Positions 14,611-22,234 of a stretch of 23,818 bases of DNA are shown one piece after another. How positions within the stretch are numbered: position 1 is the stretch's first letter; the number at the start of each line of letters is the position of its first letter. The position numbers were made by a program, and so were the translations under genes. Under the pieces are notes generated by a model. It worked only from the letters and a program-made list of their open reading frames with translations. It searched no databases and was not told the origin of the DNA. The stretch lies in the NCBI GenBank assembly GCA_040414495.1, contig JBEDUI010000067.1, positions 1 to 23,818 on the forward strand, given 5' to 3'. This stretch comes from DATAVB01 sp040414495 (lineage in GTDB: Bacteria; Actinomycetota; Actinomycetes; Mycobacteriales; QHCD01).

Positions 14611-15639
14611 TTAGTCGGCGCCGAGCTGCCGCTTGAGCGCCTCGATGCTCTGCGGGGCCGGCTCGTCGTGGTAGAAAGTCAGCGCCCAGTCCCACCGGGT
14701 CGTGCGCCACCGGTGTTGCGTCTGCGCCCAGCCCAGCTCCCACACCGCATCGGATCGCGGTCGACGGGCGAGCATTCCCATGCCCGGCTCGCCGAGGCTG
14801 GCTTCGAATGCGCCAGTCGCCTCGTTGTATTCGTGCACCAAGACAGTGAGGTCGAGCTCGACCCGCAATGGCGCGGCGGTGACATTCTCGCTGAACCATT
14901 GCCGCCGGCCCGCCAGGTCGGCTTCCCACTCGGCCTCTAATTCGGCGGTTTCCTCGTCCGGTGATCTGGTTCGCCCGTCCCAGACGAACAGGGCGGGGTC
15001 GAATTTGTCCCCGACGATGAACTCGACCCACTCGTCCACGGTGCCGAATCCGTCGTTTCGTTGTTGCAGCACGATGCCGGTTTCCGCGTCGACGACGAGC
15101 TGCATCGGGTGCGGTTTGTGGGCTGGTGGGGCGAGCTCGACCGTCCACGCGGGACGGCCGAGGAATGTGGTCCCGCCGACCGGTCCGGTGGGTCGGGTGA
15201 AATCGTCGCCGGCGAAGCCGGCCGGGTCGCGCCGGGCCAGCAGCCCGGTGCCGTTGCCGGCATAGCGCAGTGCCGTGCGGGGCGAGGCCACCGGTGTGTC
15301 GTGGTCCCGGTCGAATTGCCAGCAGGTGGTATCGCCGACGATCAGGTTGAGTGTGCCGTCGGATTCCTCGATACGTAGCCGGGGCCCGTCGCGCCAAACC
15401 CTGATCGGTGCGGCGGCCTGCTGCTGGCCGATACTGGGCCGGCTTCCGGTGAACACGGGCGGCGGCTCACCAGAATAAGCGACCCAGCCGAGCTGCTCAG
15501 TCGTCTCCTGGTCGCCGTGCCAGCTCCGGATGGCGCCACGCAACGTCGGTTCGCTATCGGGGCCGTGAACCATGAGGGTCAGCAATTCGACCCAGGACGG
15601 CGGCTCTGGGGCGCGATCGGTCCAATTGGAGTCGTCCAC
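14611..15639 (-). CDS. Unrecognised 342-residue protein
   Basis: I do not recognise this protein with certainty. It starts with GTG at 15639; a GATAAT at 15651-15646 lies six bases upstream, which suggests a leaderless message. There is no signal peptide or membrane span, so it is probably cytoplasmic. The sequence is rich in Trp, Asp and Glu. The middle (about residues 75-215) reads like beta strands of a LolA/RseB-like sheet: RVWRDGPRLRIEESDG, then PAWTVELAPP and MQLVVDAETGIVLQQRNDG. That pattern is known from sigma-factor regulator and lipoprotein-carrier folds, but this is a fold-level impression only. The remainder (about 225-342) is unlike anything I can name. It faces the carboxypeptidase gene, with 28 bases between the stops. 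Confidence 0.75.
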   Translation of the reverse strand: MDDSNWTDRAPEPPSWVELLTLMVHGPDSEPTLRGAIRSWHGDQETTEQLGWVAYSGEPPPVFTGSRPSIGQQQAAAPIRVWRDGPRLRIEESDGTLNLIVGDTTCWQFDRDHDTPVASPRTALRYAGNGTGLLARRDPAGFAGDDFTRPTGPVGGTTFLGRPAWTVELAPPAHKPHPMQLVVDAETGIVLQQRNDGFGTVDEWVEFIVGDKFDPALFVWDGRTRSPDEETAELEAEWEADLAGRRQWFSENVTAAPLRVELDLTVLVHEYNEATGAFEASLGEPGMGMLARRPRSDAVWELGWAQTQHRWRTTRWDWALTFYHDEPAPQSIEALKRQLGAD

Positions 15640-15704
15640 GCCGCCATTATCGGGCCCGTTCTCATACGTCCGCCGGAAATGTTCACGGCAACACGCCGTA
15701 AGTG

Positions 15705-16811
15705 CTATCGGGCTGAACGCCGCAGTCCCAACCGCGCCAGCGTCGCTCCCGAAGCCATCCCCAGCCCGACCAAGGCGGCGGCCACGGCGGCACCATTCGG
15801 CGCTGTCCGTACGGCGGTGGAATGCCGGGCCGAAGTCGCCTTGGGCACAGCAGTGTCCGCGGCAGCGGCGGACGGCTTTTCCGCAATAGCCGAGCCGCCG
15901 GAATCCGGCGTATCGTCCGAATCCTTTTTGTGCAGCGCTCTAATCGACGGCGACGACGCGGTCCACGCGGTGGCGAACAACAGCAGCCGGCACACCAGAT
16001 AAATAAATACCAATAGACCAAGTACGCTACCGAATACCCCAGCCGCGGGACTTCTCCCGATCTGCGCGATGTAATACGTACCAACCAGTTTGAGGATTTC
16101 GAACCCCACGGCTGCTAACAGCGCACCCCGGAAAACCGCGCGCATCGTCAGCGGACTACGCGGCAACCGCACGAACATCCACCCGAAAATCAGGACGTCG
16201 GCGGCAATGGCGATCCCGATGCCGATGATCCAGGTAGCCGTACCCACCCCGGGGACGTTGCCCAGACCGGCCCAGGAAATCAGCTGGTGCGTGGCGCCGG
16301 TACCGAGACCGGTTATCGTCAACGACACCAGCACGGCCACGCCCAGACCGATCAGCGCGAGCAGATCGTGCGCCTTGGTGACGAAGAAATTCTCCTTCTT
16401 CGGCTCGAATTCCCAAATCGCCTGGATCGCCGTTCGCAGGTTGCCGATCCAGCCCAGCCCGGCGTACAGGGCACCGAGCAGACCGATGATCCCGACCGCG
16501 CGCCAGTGTTCGGCGGCCGAGCTCATCGCCTTGTTCAGCGGGCCGTTGTCACCGCCGAGCCCGGCCGGCGCGCTTTTGTTGACCTGATTCTGAATATCAA
16601 CCAGGAGCTCGTGATTTCCCTGCAATACAAGGCCGAGAACGGCGAACCCCACGAGGATCAGCGGAAACAGCGCCAGAAAACTGAAGTACGTAACCGCCGC
16701 GGCCATATGGTCGCCGTTTTTCGCCCTGTAGTCCGAGCCGGCCCGGGCGAGGTGGTCCAGCCACGGCCGCCGGGCCCGTTCGGAACGGAAACGTTCCCGA
16801 ACGCCGGACAT
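15705..16811 (-). CDS. YihY/BrkB family membrane protein
   Basis: The 368-residue integral membrane protein has about six hydrophobic spans. The family segment AAAVTYFSFLALFPLIL lies at 37-54, followed by GLLGALYAGLGWIGNLR and later FGWMFVRLPR. The role of YihY/BrkB proteins is not settled; they were once called ribonuclease BN in error. The last 80 residues are an Ala/Thr/Ser-rich cytoplasmic tail with a hydrophobic AAVAAALVGLGMASGA patch. The ATG at 16811 is chosen because it lies four bases past the stop of the RNA ligase gene and has GGAGGG nine bases upstream. A frame from 16940 would run deep into that gene. It is co-transcribed with the RNA ligase-like gene and probably trpS. Confidence 0.9.
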   Translation of the reverse strand: MSGVRERFRSERARRPWLDHLARAGSDYRAKNGDHMAAAVTYFSFLALFPLILVGFAVLGLVLQGNHELLVDIQNQVNKSAPAGLGGDNGPLNKAMSSAAEHWRAVGIIGLLGALYAGLGWIGNLRTAIQAIWEFEPKKENFFVTKAHDLLALIGLGVAVLVSLTITGLGTGATHQLISWAGLGNVPGVGTATWIIGIGIAIAADVLIFGWMFVRLPRSPLTMRAVFRGALLAAVGFEILKLVGTYYIAQIGRSPAAGVFGSVLGLLVFIYLVCRLLLFATAWTASSPSIRALHKKDSDDTPDSGGSAIAEKPSAAAADTAVPKATSARHSTAVRTAPNGAAVAAALVGLGMASGATLARLGLRRSAR

Positions 16812-16815
16812 ACCT

Positions 16816-17370
16816 CTAATCCCTCCGCGTACCGTCCAATGTGAACTGTCGTTGCGGTCGCCATACCCCGGATTTGTCCTGTTCGAACATTGTGAACCCG
16901 GTGACGGTAAAAGACACGTCGTAGCCGCGCAGGCCGTCATAGGCCGCGTCCAGCGCGTCGTCAGGTACGTCGTGGGCGACCGTCACATGTGGATGGTACG
17001 GAAAAGGCGTCTGTCCGTAGAGCGGCCCGGACCGCACGTCGGCCTCGATCTGTTCGCAATCGGCCAGCCCGGCGGCTACCTGCACGAACACCACCTGAGA
17101 CACCGGCCGGAATGTCCCCGGACCGGACAAATGCATATCGAAGGGCGGATGCACACTGGCTACCCGGGCCAGGTGCTCCTCGACCGCGGGCAGCGCGCTG
17201 GCCGGGATCTCGGTCGGCGGCAGCAACGTCACGTGCGGCGGGACGATGGCGGCCTGCGGGTCACCGGCCGCAGCCCGGCGGGCCCGCAGCTCGCTGTGGT
17301 ACGGCTCGGGCAGCCCGATGACGACCCCCACGACAATGGTCGGCTCGCCGCTGCCAGATGACGCCGTCAT
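16816..17370 (-). CDS. 2'-5' RNA ligase/cyclic phosphodiesterase family protein (2H superfamily)
   Basis: A 184-residue 2H phosphoesterase. The two hallmark HxT motifs are HVTL at 46-49 and HVTV at 128-131, spaced as in ThpR/LigT proteins. The ATG at 17370 has GGGAG six bases before it. The frame is open for 59 more residues to 17547, but that extension translates a 9-bp tandem repeat (RSA repeats) and the 3' end of trpS, so I reject it. In the family the enzymes open 2',3'-cyclic phosphates or join RNA ends in vitro; the cellular substrate is rarely known. The gene sits between trpS and the YihY gene, with 91 bases to trpS and four to the next start, so it is likely in one transcript with them. 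Confidence 0.85.
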   Translation of the reverse strand: MTASSGSGEPTIVVGVVIGLPEPYHSELRARRAAAGDPQAAIVPPHVTLLPPTEIPASALPAVEEHLARVASVHPPFDMHLSGPGTFRPVSQVVFVQVAAGLADCEQIEADVRSGPLYGQTPFPYHPHVTVAHDVPDDALDAAYDGLRGYDVSFTVTGFTMFEQDKSGVWRPQRQFTLDGTRRD

Positions 17371-17391
17371 GCCGCGCTCCCGCAGCCGAGC

Positions 17392-17436
<45 letters not shown>

Positions 17437-17461
17437 GCGGGCGTACGCCGGGCTCGCGGCC

Positions 17462-18484
17462 TCATACGTTCTGCGCCGGCAGGAAGCCAATGCGGTCATA
17501 AACCTGGGCCAGGGTGACCGACGCGACCTCCCGGGCCCGGGCCGCACCCTTCGCCAGCACGCGGTCCAGTTCGGTGACGTCGTCGAGCCATTCGCGGGTC
17601 CGGGCCGCGACCGGCTCGGCGAACGCGATCACCACCTCGGCCAGGTCCTTTTTCAGGTCGCCGTAGCCCCGGCCGGCATAGTCGGCCTCCAGCTGCGGAA
17701 TCGTCCGGTCCGAGAGCGCCGAATAAATCGACAACAGGTTACTCACCCCGGCCTTCTGCTCGGGGTCGTACCGGATCTCGCGCTCGGTGTCGGTGACGGC
17801 GCTGCGGATCTTTTTACCCAGCGACTTGGCCGGCTCCAGCAGGTCGATCAGACCATTCGGGGTGGAGGCCGACTTGCTCATCTTGGCGGTCGGGTCCTGC
17901 AGATCGTAGATCCGCGCGGCACCGGAAACGATGTGCGGCTCGGGTACGACGAACGTCTCGCCAAACCGATTGTTGAACCGTACGGCCAGGTCCCGGGAAA
18001 GCTCCAGGTGTTGGCGCTGGTCCTCCCCCACCGGCACCTGGGCCGCGTTGTAGACCAGGATGTCGGCCGCCTGCAGGATCGGGTACGTGAACAGGCCGAC
18101 GCTGACCTGTTGGGCCTTGCTCGACTTGTCCTTGAACTGGGTCATCCGGCTCGCCTCGCCGAAACCGGTGATGCAGCCCAGGACCCATTCCAGCTGTGGG
18201 TGCTCCGGTACGTGGCTCTGCACGAACAACGTGCACCGGGCCGGATCCAGGCCGAGGGCCAGCAACTGGGCCGCGGCTAGCCGGGTCCGCTGCCGCAGCA
18301 CGGCCGGGTCGTGCTCAACGGTGATCGCGTGCAGATCAACCACGCAGTAAAAGGCGTCGTACGAGTCCTGCAACGCGACCCATTGCCGGATCGCCCCCAG
18401 ATAATTGCCGAAATGGAACGAATCGGCGGTCGGCTGGATGCCGGAAAGGACACGGGGGCGATGAGCGTCGGGCATAAATCGCAT
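17462..18484 (-). CDS. trpS: Tryptophan-tRNA ligase
   Basis: A 340-residue class I aminoacyl-tRNA synthetase that charges tRNA-Trp. The HIGH-type motif is HFGN at 24-27 after GIQPTADSF, and the KMSKS motif is intact at 201-205. VPVGEDQRQH (150-159) is the family's nucleotide/Trp-binding segment, and length is usual for bacterial TrpS. The ATG at 18484 is four bases past the stop of the CBS membrane gene and lacks a ribosome site; a second ATG three codons later is possible. It follows the CBS gene in one transcript. The neighbourhood with a YihY gene and an S11 carboxypeptidase recalls the mycobacterial trpS region. Confidence 0.97.
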   Translation of the reverse strand: MRFMPDAHRPRVLSGIQPTADSFHFGNYLGAIRQWVALQDSYDAFYCVVDLHAITVEHDPAVLRQRTRLAAAQLLALGLDPARCTLFVQSHVPEHPQLEWVLGCITGFGEASRMTQFKDKSSKAQQVSVGLFTYPILQAADILVYNAAQVPVGEDQRQHLELSRDLAVRFNNRFGETFVVPEPHIVSGAARIYDLQDPTAKMSKSASTPNGLIDLLEPAKSLGKKIRSAVTDTEREIRYDPEQKAGVSNLLSIYSALSDRTIPQLEADYAGRGYGDLKKDLAEVVIAFAEPVAARTREWLDDVTELDRVLAKGAARAREVASVTLAQVYDRIGFLPAQNV

Positions 18485-18488
18485 TCTG

Positions 18489-19865
18489 TCAGGCCCGGTC
18501 GGGCTCCCGATGCCCCGGCCCGGCCGGTGTGACCCGGTCGCCGCCGGAAGCCGGATCCGCGGCCGGCGCGACCGCAGACGTGGGCGCGGGCGCCAGCCCT
18601 GGTACCGGACTTATCCGCAGTCGGTCCACCCGACGGCCCTCCATCGACAGCACGGTCAACCGCCGACCGGACACCTCCACGGTGTCGCCAACCATCGGCA
18701 GCCGCCCCAGCGCGCTCATCACGAAACCGGCCGCGGTCTCGTACGGACCATCCGGCAGGCGCAGACCGGTCGCCTCGCCAAATTCGTCCAGGTTCGACAA
18801 CCCGTCCACCTCGGTCCGATCGACCGGCGCGGTGTCCTCGTCGTACTCATCGCGAATATCGCCGATGACCTCTTCGATGAGGTCCTCGAGCGTGACAATG
18901 CCGTCGGTGCCACCGTATTCGTCCACGACGATCGCGACGTGATGGCCTTCCCGGCGCATTTCCGACAGCGCCGCCAGCACCTTTTTCGAACCGGGTAACC
19001 GTTTCACCTCGCGGGCCAGGCTGCCGACCGTCGTGGCCCGGCCCTCGGGTTGGGATGGCGCCAGAATGTCGCGAATGTGGACGAACCCGATCACATCGTC
19101 CTGGCCACCCTCGCCAATCACCGGATAACGGGAATACGAGGAATCAACGACGATTTTGGCCGCCCGGCTCACGGTCATGCCGGCCTCGAGGAAGTCGACC
19201 TCGGTGCGGTGGATCATCACTTCGCTGACCTGGCGTTCGCCGGCAGCGAACACATCGTCGATCAGGGTGCGCTCGTCGACCGACAACGTCTCGTGCGCGG
19301 CAACCAGACCGCGCAGTTCCTCTTCGGTGATCGCCTCCCGGTTGCGGTTGGGGTCGCCGCCGAGCAGCCGGACAACCAGGTCCGTACTGTGCGAGAGCAG
19401 CCAGATGGCCGGGCGCAGCAGCCGGGCGATCCGATCCAGCGGCGGCGCCACAAAGAGCGCGATCCGCTCCGACCGCTGCAGTGCGATCCGTTTCGGCGAC
19501 AATTCACCCAGTACCAGGGCGAAATACGAAACGATCAACGTAATGATGATCAGCGAGACCACCTGGGCCAGGCCGGTCGACAAACCCCAGCCGGTGAACG
19601 CCTTCTCCAGGTGGGTGGAGAGCGTGGCTTCGCCGAACGCCGCCGAGAAGAACCCGGACAGCGTCACACCGATCTGTACGGCAGCCAGGAAACGGTTGGG
19701 ATTCGCGGCCAGCTTCGCGACCTTGGCGCCGCGAGAACTCTTCTCGGCCATCGACTTGAGCTGAGTCTCGCGCAGCGTCACCAGCGCCAACTCGGCCGCA
19801 GCGAACATTCCGCCGATCAGAATGAACAGACCGACGAGCGCGATGCTGCCTATCAGTTCGCTCAC
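18489..19865 (-). CDS. CNNM/CorC-type membrane protein with CBS domains
   Basis: About 458 residues from the GTG at 19865. The order is typical: a four-span CNNM (DUF21) membrane domain with AAELALVTLRETQL (24-37) and the VLGELSPKRIAL stretch (118-129); a CBS pair with YSRYPVIGEGG (244-254) and VVDEYGGTDGIVTLEDLIEE (313-332); then a CorC_HlyC domain to about residue 435 and a Pro/Ala-rich tail. The family includes magnesium/cobalt transport regulators and Mg2+ exporters, as well as 'haemolysin' misnomers. Function here is likely divalent-cation homeostasis. The ATG at 19922 in the same frame adds 19 residues with no ribosome site and no family match, so I prefer the GTG, but that is the least certain start in this operon. 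It leads the CNNM-trpS-ligase-YihY gene set. Confidence 0.88.
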   Translation of the reverse strand: MSELIGSIALVGLFILIGGMFAAAELALVTLRETQLKSMAEKSSRGAKVAKLAANPNRFLAAVQIGVTLSGFFSAAFGEATLSTHLEKAFTGWGLSTGLAQVVSLIIITLIVSYFALVLGELSPKRIALQRSERIALFVAPPLDRIARLLRPAIWLLSHSTDLVVRLLGGDPNRNREAITEEELRGLVAAHETLSVDERTLIDDVFAAGERQVSEVMIHRTEVDFLEAGMTVSRAAKIVVDSSYSRYPVIGEGGQDDVIGFVHIRDILAPSQPEGRATTVGSLAREVKRLPGSKKVLAALSEMRREGHHVAIVVDEYGGTDGIVTLEDLIEEVIGDIRDEYDEDTAPVDRTEVDGLSNLDEFGEATGLRLPDGPYETAAGFVMSALGRLPMVGDTVEVSGRRLTVLSMEGRRVDRLRISPVPGLAPAPTSAVAPAADPASGGDRVTPAGPGHREPDRA

Positions 19866-20022
19866 GGTCGTGGGGTGGTATTCGGAGGGTCGCTCACGCC
19901 GCCAGTGTACGAGCGGACCCATAATGGTGTTTCAAACGCCATGCACTGGACATTGTGGACCGCTACTGTCTGGGCGAGTCGTTATCGATCATCGGCGGAC
20001 AGAGGGACTCGAGAGGAGCAGC
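19866..20022. other. Divergent intergenic region between the CNNM gene and galE
   Basis: A 157-base divergent gap that must hold promoters for both directions. A good ribosome site for galE (AGGAG at 20014-20018) ends it. I see no confident promoter boxes and no strong dyad. Confidence 0.5.
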
Positions 20023-20976
20023 GTGCGGCTGCTTGTCACCGGCGGCGCGGGGTACATCGGCAGCGTGGTGGCCGTGCACCTGCTTGAGGCCGGCCACCAG
20101 GTCACCGTCGTCGACGATCTGTCCACCGGGCACGCCGACGCCGTGCCGGCCGGAGCGACGTTCGTCAAAGCCGGGATCGACCAGATTGCGCCGCTTCTGG
20201 CCGAAGGATTCGACGGCGTTCTGCATTTTGCGGCGAAATCTCTGGTAGGCGAATCGGTCGAGCATCCCGAGCGGTATTGGCATAACAACGTCGGCGGAAC
20301 GATGGCGTTGTTGGATGCGATCCGGGCCGCGGCCGTACCGCGCATGGTGTTCTCCTCAACCGCCGCCACGTATGGCGAGCCGGAAGAGGTACCGATCACC
20401 GAGACCGCCCCGACCAAGCCGACGAATCCCTACGGCGCCAGCAAACTCGCGGTCGACATGATGCTGGCCGGCGAGGCGAACGCGCACGGACTGGCGGCGG
20501 TAAGCCTTCGCTACTTCAACGTTGCCGGTGCCGTAGGCAAACAGGGCGAGCGGCACACCACTGAAACGCATCTGATCCCAATCGCCTTGCAGGCCGCGGC
20601 CGGACGCCGCGACTCGCTGACCATTTACGGCGACGATTACCCCACCCCGGACGGCACATGCGTACGGGACTACATCCACGTCGACGATCTGGCCCGGGCC
20701 CATCTGCTCGCCCTTGATGCGGCCACCGGCGGCGAACACCGTATTTACAATCTCGGTAATGGCGCGGGATTCTCGGTACGGCAGGTCATTGACGCCGTCG
20801 AAACGGCAACGGGACGGCGGATTCCGGTAACGATCGGAGCCCGCCGGGCCGGCGATCCGGCTACGTTGGTGGCGTCCTCGGCACGCATCCGGGAAGAGCT
20901 CGGTTGGGTGCCACGTAAACCATCGGTGGAAGAAATGGCCGCCGATGCCTGGCAATTTCTACAGGAAAGCGGATGA
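20023..20976 (+). CDS. galE: UDP-glucose 4-epimerase
   Basis: A 317-residue short-chain epimerase/dehydrogenase that interconverts UDP-glucose and UDP-galactose with bound NAD+. GGAGYIGS at 7-14 is the dinucleotide-binding turn. The catalytic Ser/Thr lie in FSSTAATYGEP (110-120) and the Tyr-Lys pair is Y137-K141 in NPYGASK; a DYIHVDDLARAH segment follows. The GTG at 20023 has AGGAG four bases upstream and starts right at the first beta strand; the longer frame from 19822 would extend into the divergent gene and is rejected. It is followed 97 bases later by galK. It supplies UDP-galactose for cell-wall sugars or works in galactose use; the pathway's galT is not in this window. Confidence 0.95.
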   Translation: MRLLVTGGAGYIGSVVAVHLLEAGHQVTVVDDLSTGHADAVPAGATFVKAGIDQIAPLLAEGFDGVLHFAAKSLVGESVEHPERYWHNNVGGTMALLDAIRAAAVPRMVFSSTAATYGEPEEVPITETAPTKPTNPYGASKLAVDMMLAGEANAHGLAAVSLRYFNVAGAVGKQGERHTTETHLIPIALQAAAGRRDSLTIYGDDYPTPDGTCVRDYIHVDDLARAHLLALDAATGGEHRIYNLGNGAGFSVRQVIDAVETATGRRIPVTIGARRAGDPATLVASSARIREELGWVPRKPSVEEMAADAWQFLQESG

Positions 20977-21000
20977 TCACGGGAGACCGTCCGCGAATTC

Positions 21001-21019
21001 GCCCGGGAAAGTCCCGGGC
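21001..21019 (+). other. Strong GC hairpin in the galE-galK gap
   Basis: GCCCGGGA (21001-21008) and TCCCGGGC (21012-21019) form a perfect 8-bp stem with an AAG loop. No T-run follows, so it is not a standard terminator. It could attenuate, stabilise galE mRNA or be a processing site. Confidence 0.6.
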
Positions 21020-21060
21020 CCGAGTGCGTCGGAGCAGATAGCAGCGATGGTGAACGCTTT

Positions 21061-21066
21061 GGGGGG
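21061..21066 (+). promoter_or_regulatory. Ribosome binding site fixing the galK start
   Basis: GGGGGG seven bases before the GTG at 21074. The in-frame ATG at 21047 has only a GGAG 12 bases away, and the earlier frame from 20945 overlaps galE and the hairpin. Confidence 0.6.
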
Positions 21067-21073
21067 CTTCACT

Positions 21074-22225
21074 GTGGGTGACGCCGCGGTAGACGACTTC
21101 CGAGCCGTATTCGGCCGGACCCCCGACACCGCGTGGGCGGCGCCCGGTCGAGTCAACGTGATCGGCGAGCACACCGACTACAACGACGGATTCTCGCTGC
21201 CTATCGCGCTGCCATTGCAAACCGTCGCGGCGGTATCCCGGCGCGACGACCAGGTGCTCCGGGTCGGCTCCCGCCAACGTCCCGGCGAGATCGTGACGAT
21301 CGAGCAGGTGCAGCCGGGCGCGGTCAGCGGTTGGGCTGGCTACGTCGCCGGCATTGTCTGGTCGCTGCGCGAAGCCGGGCACGATGCCGGTGGTCTGGAC
21401 ATTCTCGTCGACAGCGAGGTACCCGAAGGTGCCGGTCTGTCCTCTTCGGCCGCCCTGGAGTGCGCGGTCGGCGGCGCCATCGCCGAACTATCCGGTTGGG
21501 ACATCGAGGCCGACGCCGACCGGGCCACGCTGGCCCGCCTGGCCCAACACGCGGAGAACGACTTCGTCGGCGCGCCGACCGGCATCATGGACCAGACCGC
21601 GTCGCTGCGCTGCACCGACAAGCACGCCCTGCTCCTGGACGCCCGCAGCCTCGAGGTGTCGCAGATCCCGTTCGACCTGCACGGCGAAGGGTTGGCCCTG
21701 CTGGTCATCGACTCACGCGCACCGCACCGGCACGTCGACGGCGAGTACGCCGACCGCCGGCGTAGCTGCGAGGAGGCGGCCCGCACCCTGGGCGTGGCCT
21801 CGCTGCGCGACCTGACCGAGGCCGATCTGCGGTCGCCGGCGGTGAGCGCGTTGGAGGAGACCAGCTTCCGCCGGGTCCGGCACGTGGTGACCGAAAACGC
21901 CCGGGTGCTGCGGACCGTAGACCTGCTCGAGGACGGCCGAGTCCGCGAAATCGGCCCGATGTTGACCGCCTCGCACGCCTCACTGCGCGATGATTACGAA
22001 GTGTCCGTTCCGCAGACCGACGCCGCCGTGGACGCGGCCCTGGACGCCGGTGCGTACGGCGCCCGGATCACCGGTGGCGGATTCGGCGGCTGCGTCATCG
22101 CGTTGGCCGACGCCGATTCGGTCAAACAGCTCAAGTCCGAGGTACGCCGGGCCTACGAAGCCCGCGACTTCGCTGAGCCACGGTTCTACAGCGTGGTACC
22201 CAGCGACGGCGCCCACCGCCTGTAG
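21074..22225 (+). CDS. galK: Galactokinase
   Basis: A 383-residue GHMP-family sugar kinase that makes galactose 1-phosphate from galactose and ATP. The galactokinase signature GRVNVIGEHTDYNDG is at 25-39, the ATP-binding PEGAGLSSSAAL is at 117-128, and the GHMP C-terminal motif GGGFGGCVIAL is near the end. With the GTG at 21074 the length matches GalK of other bacteria (about 380) and the protein begins directly in the galactose-binding region. Upstream in-frame starts (ATG at 21047 and 20945) would add up to 43 residues not expected in the family. The transporter start lies nine bases after the TAG stop, so the two genes form one transcript, probably with galE. Confidence 0.95.
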   Translation: MGDAAVDDFRAVFGRTPDTAWAAPGRVNVIGEHTDYNDGFSLPIALPLQTVAAVSRRDDQVLRVGSRQRPGEIVTIEQVQPGAVSGWAGYVAGIVWSLREAGHDAGGLDILVDSEVPEGAGLSSSAALECAVGGAIAELSGWDIEADADRATLARLAQHAENDFVGAPTGIMDQTASLRCTDKHALLLDARSLEVSQIPFDLHGEGLALLVIDSRAPHRHVDGEYADRRRSCEEAARTLGVASLRDLTEADLRSPAVSALEETSFRRVRHVVTENARVLRTVDLLEDGRVREIGPMLTASHASLRDDYEVSVPQTDAAVDAALDAGAYGARITGGGFGGCVIALADADSVKQLKSEVRRAYEARDFAEPRFYSVVPSDGAHRL

Positions 22226-22234
22226 TTTTCGGTC

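Noticed and set aside
19822..20022. Longer galE from 19822
   Set aside because: The added 67 residues overlap the divergent membrane-protein gene; the GTG at 20023 has a ribosome site and starts at the NAD-binding strand.
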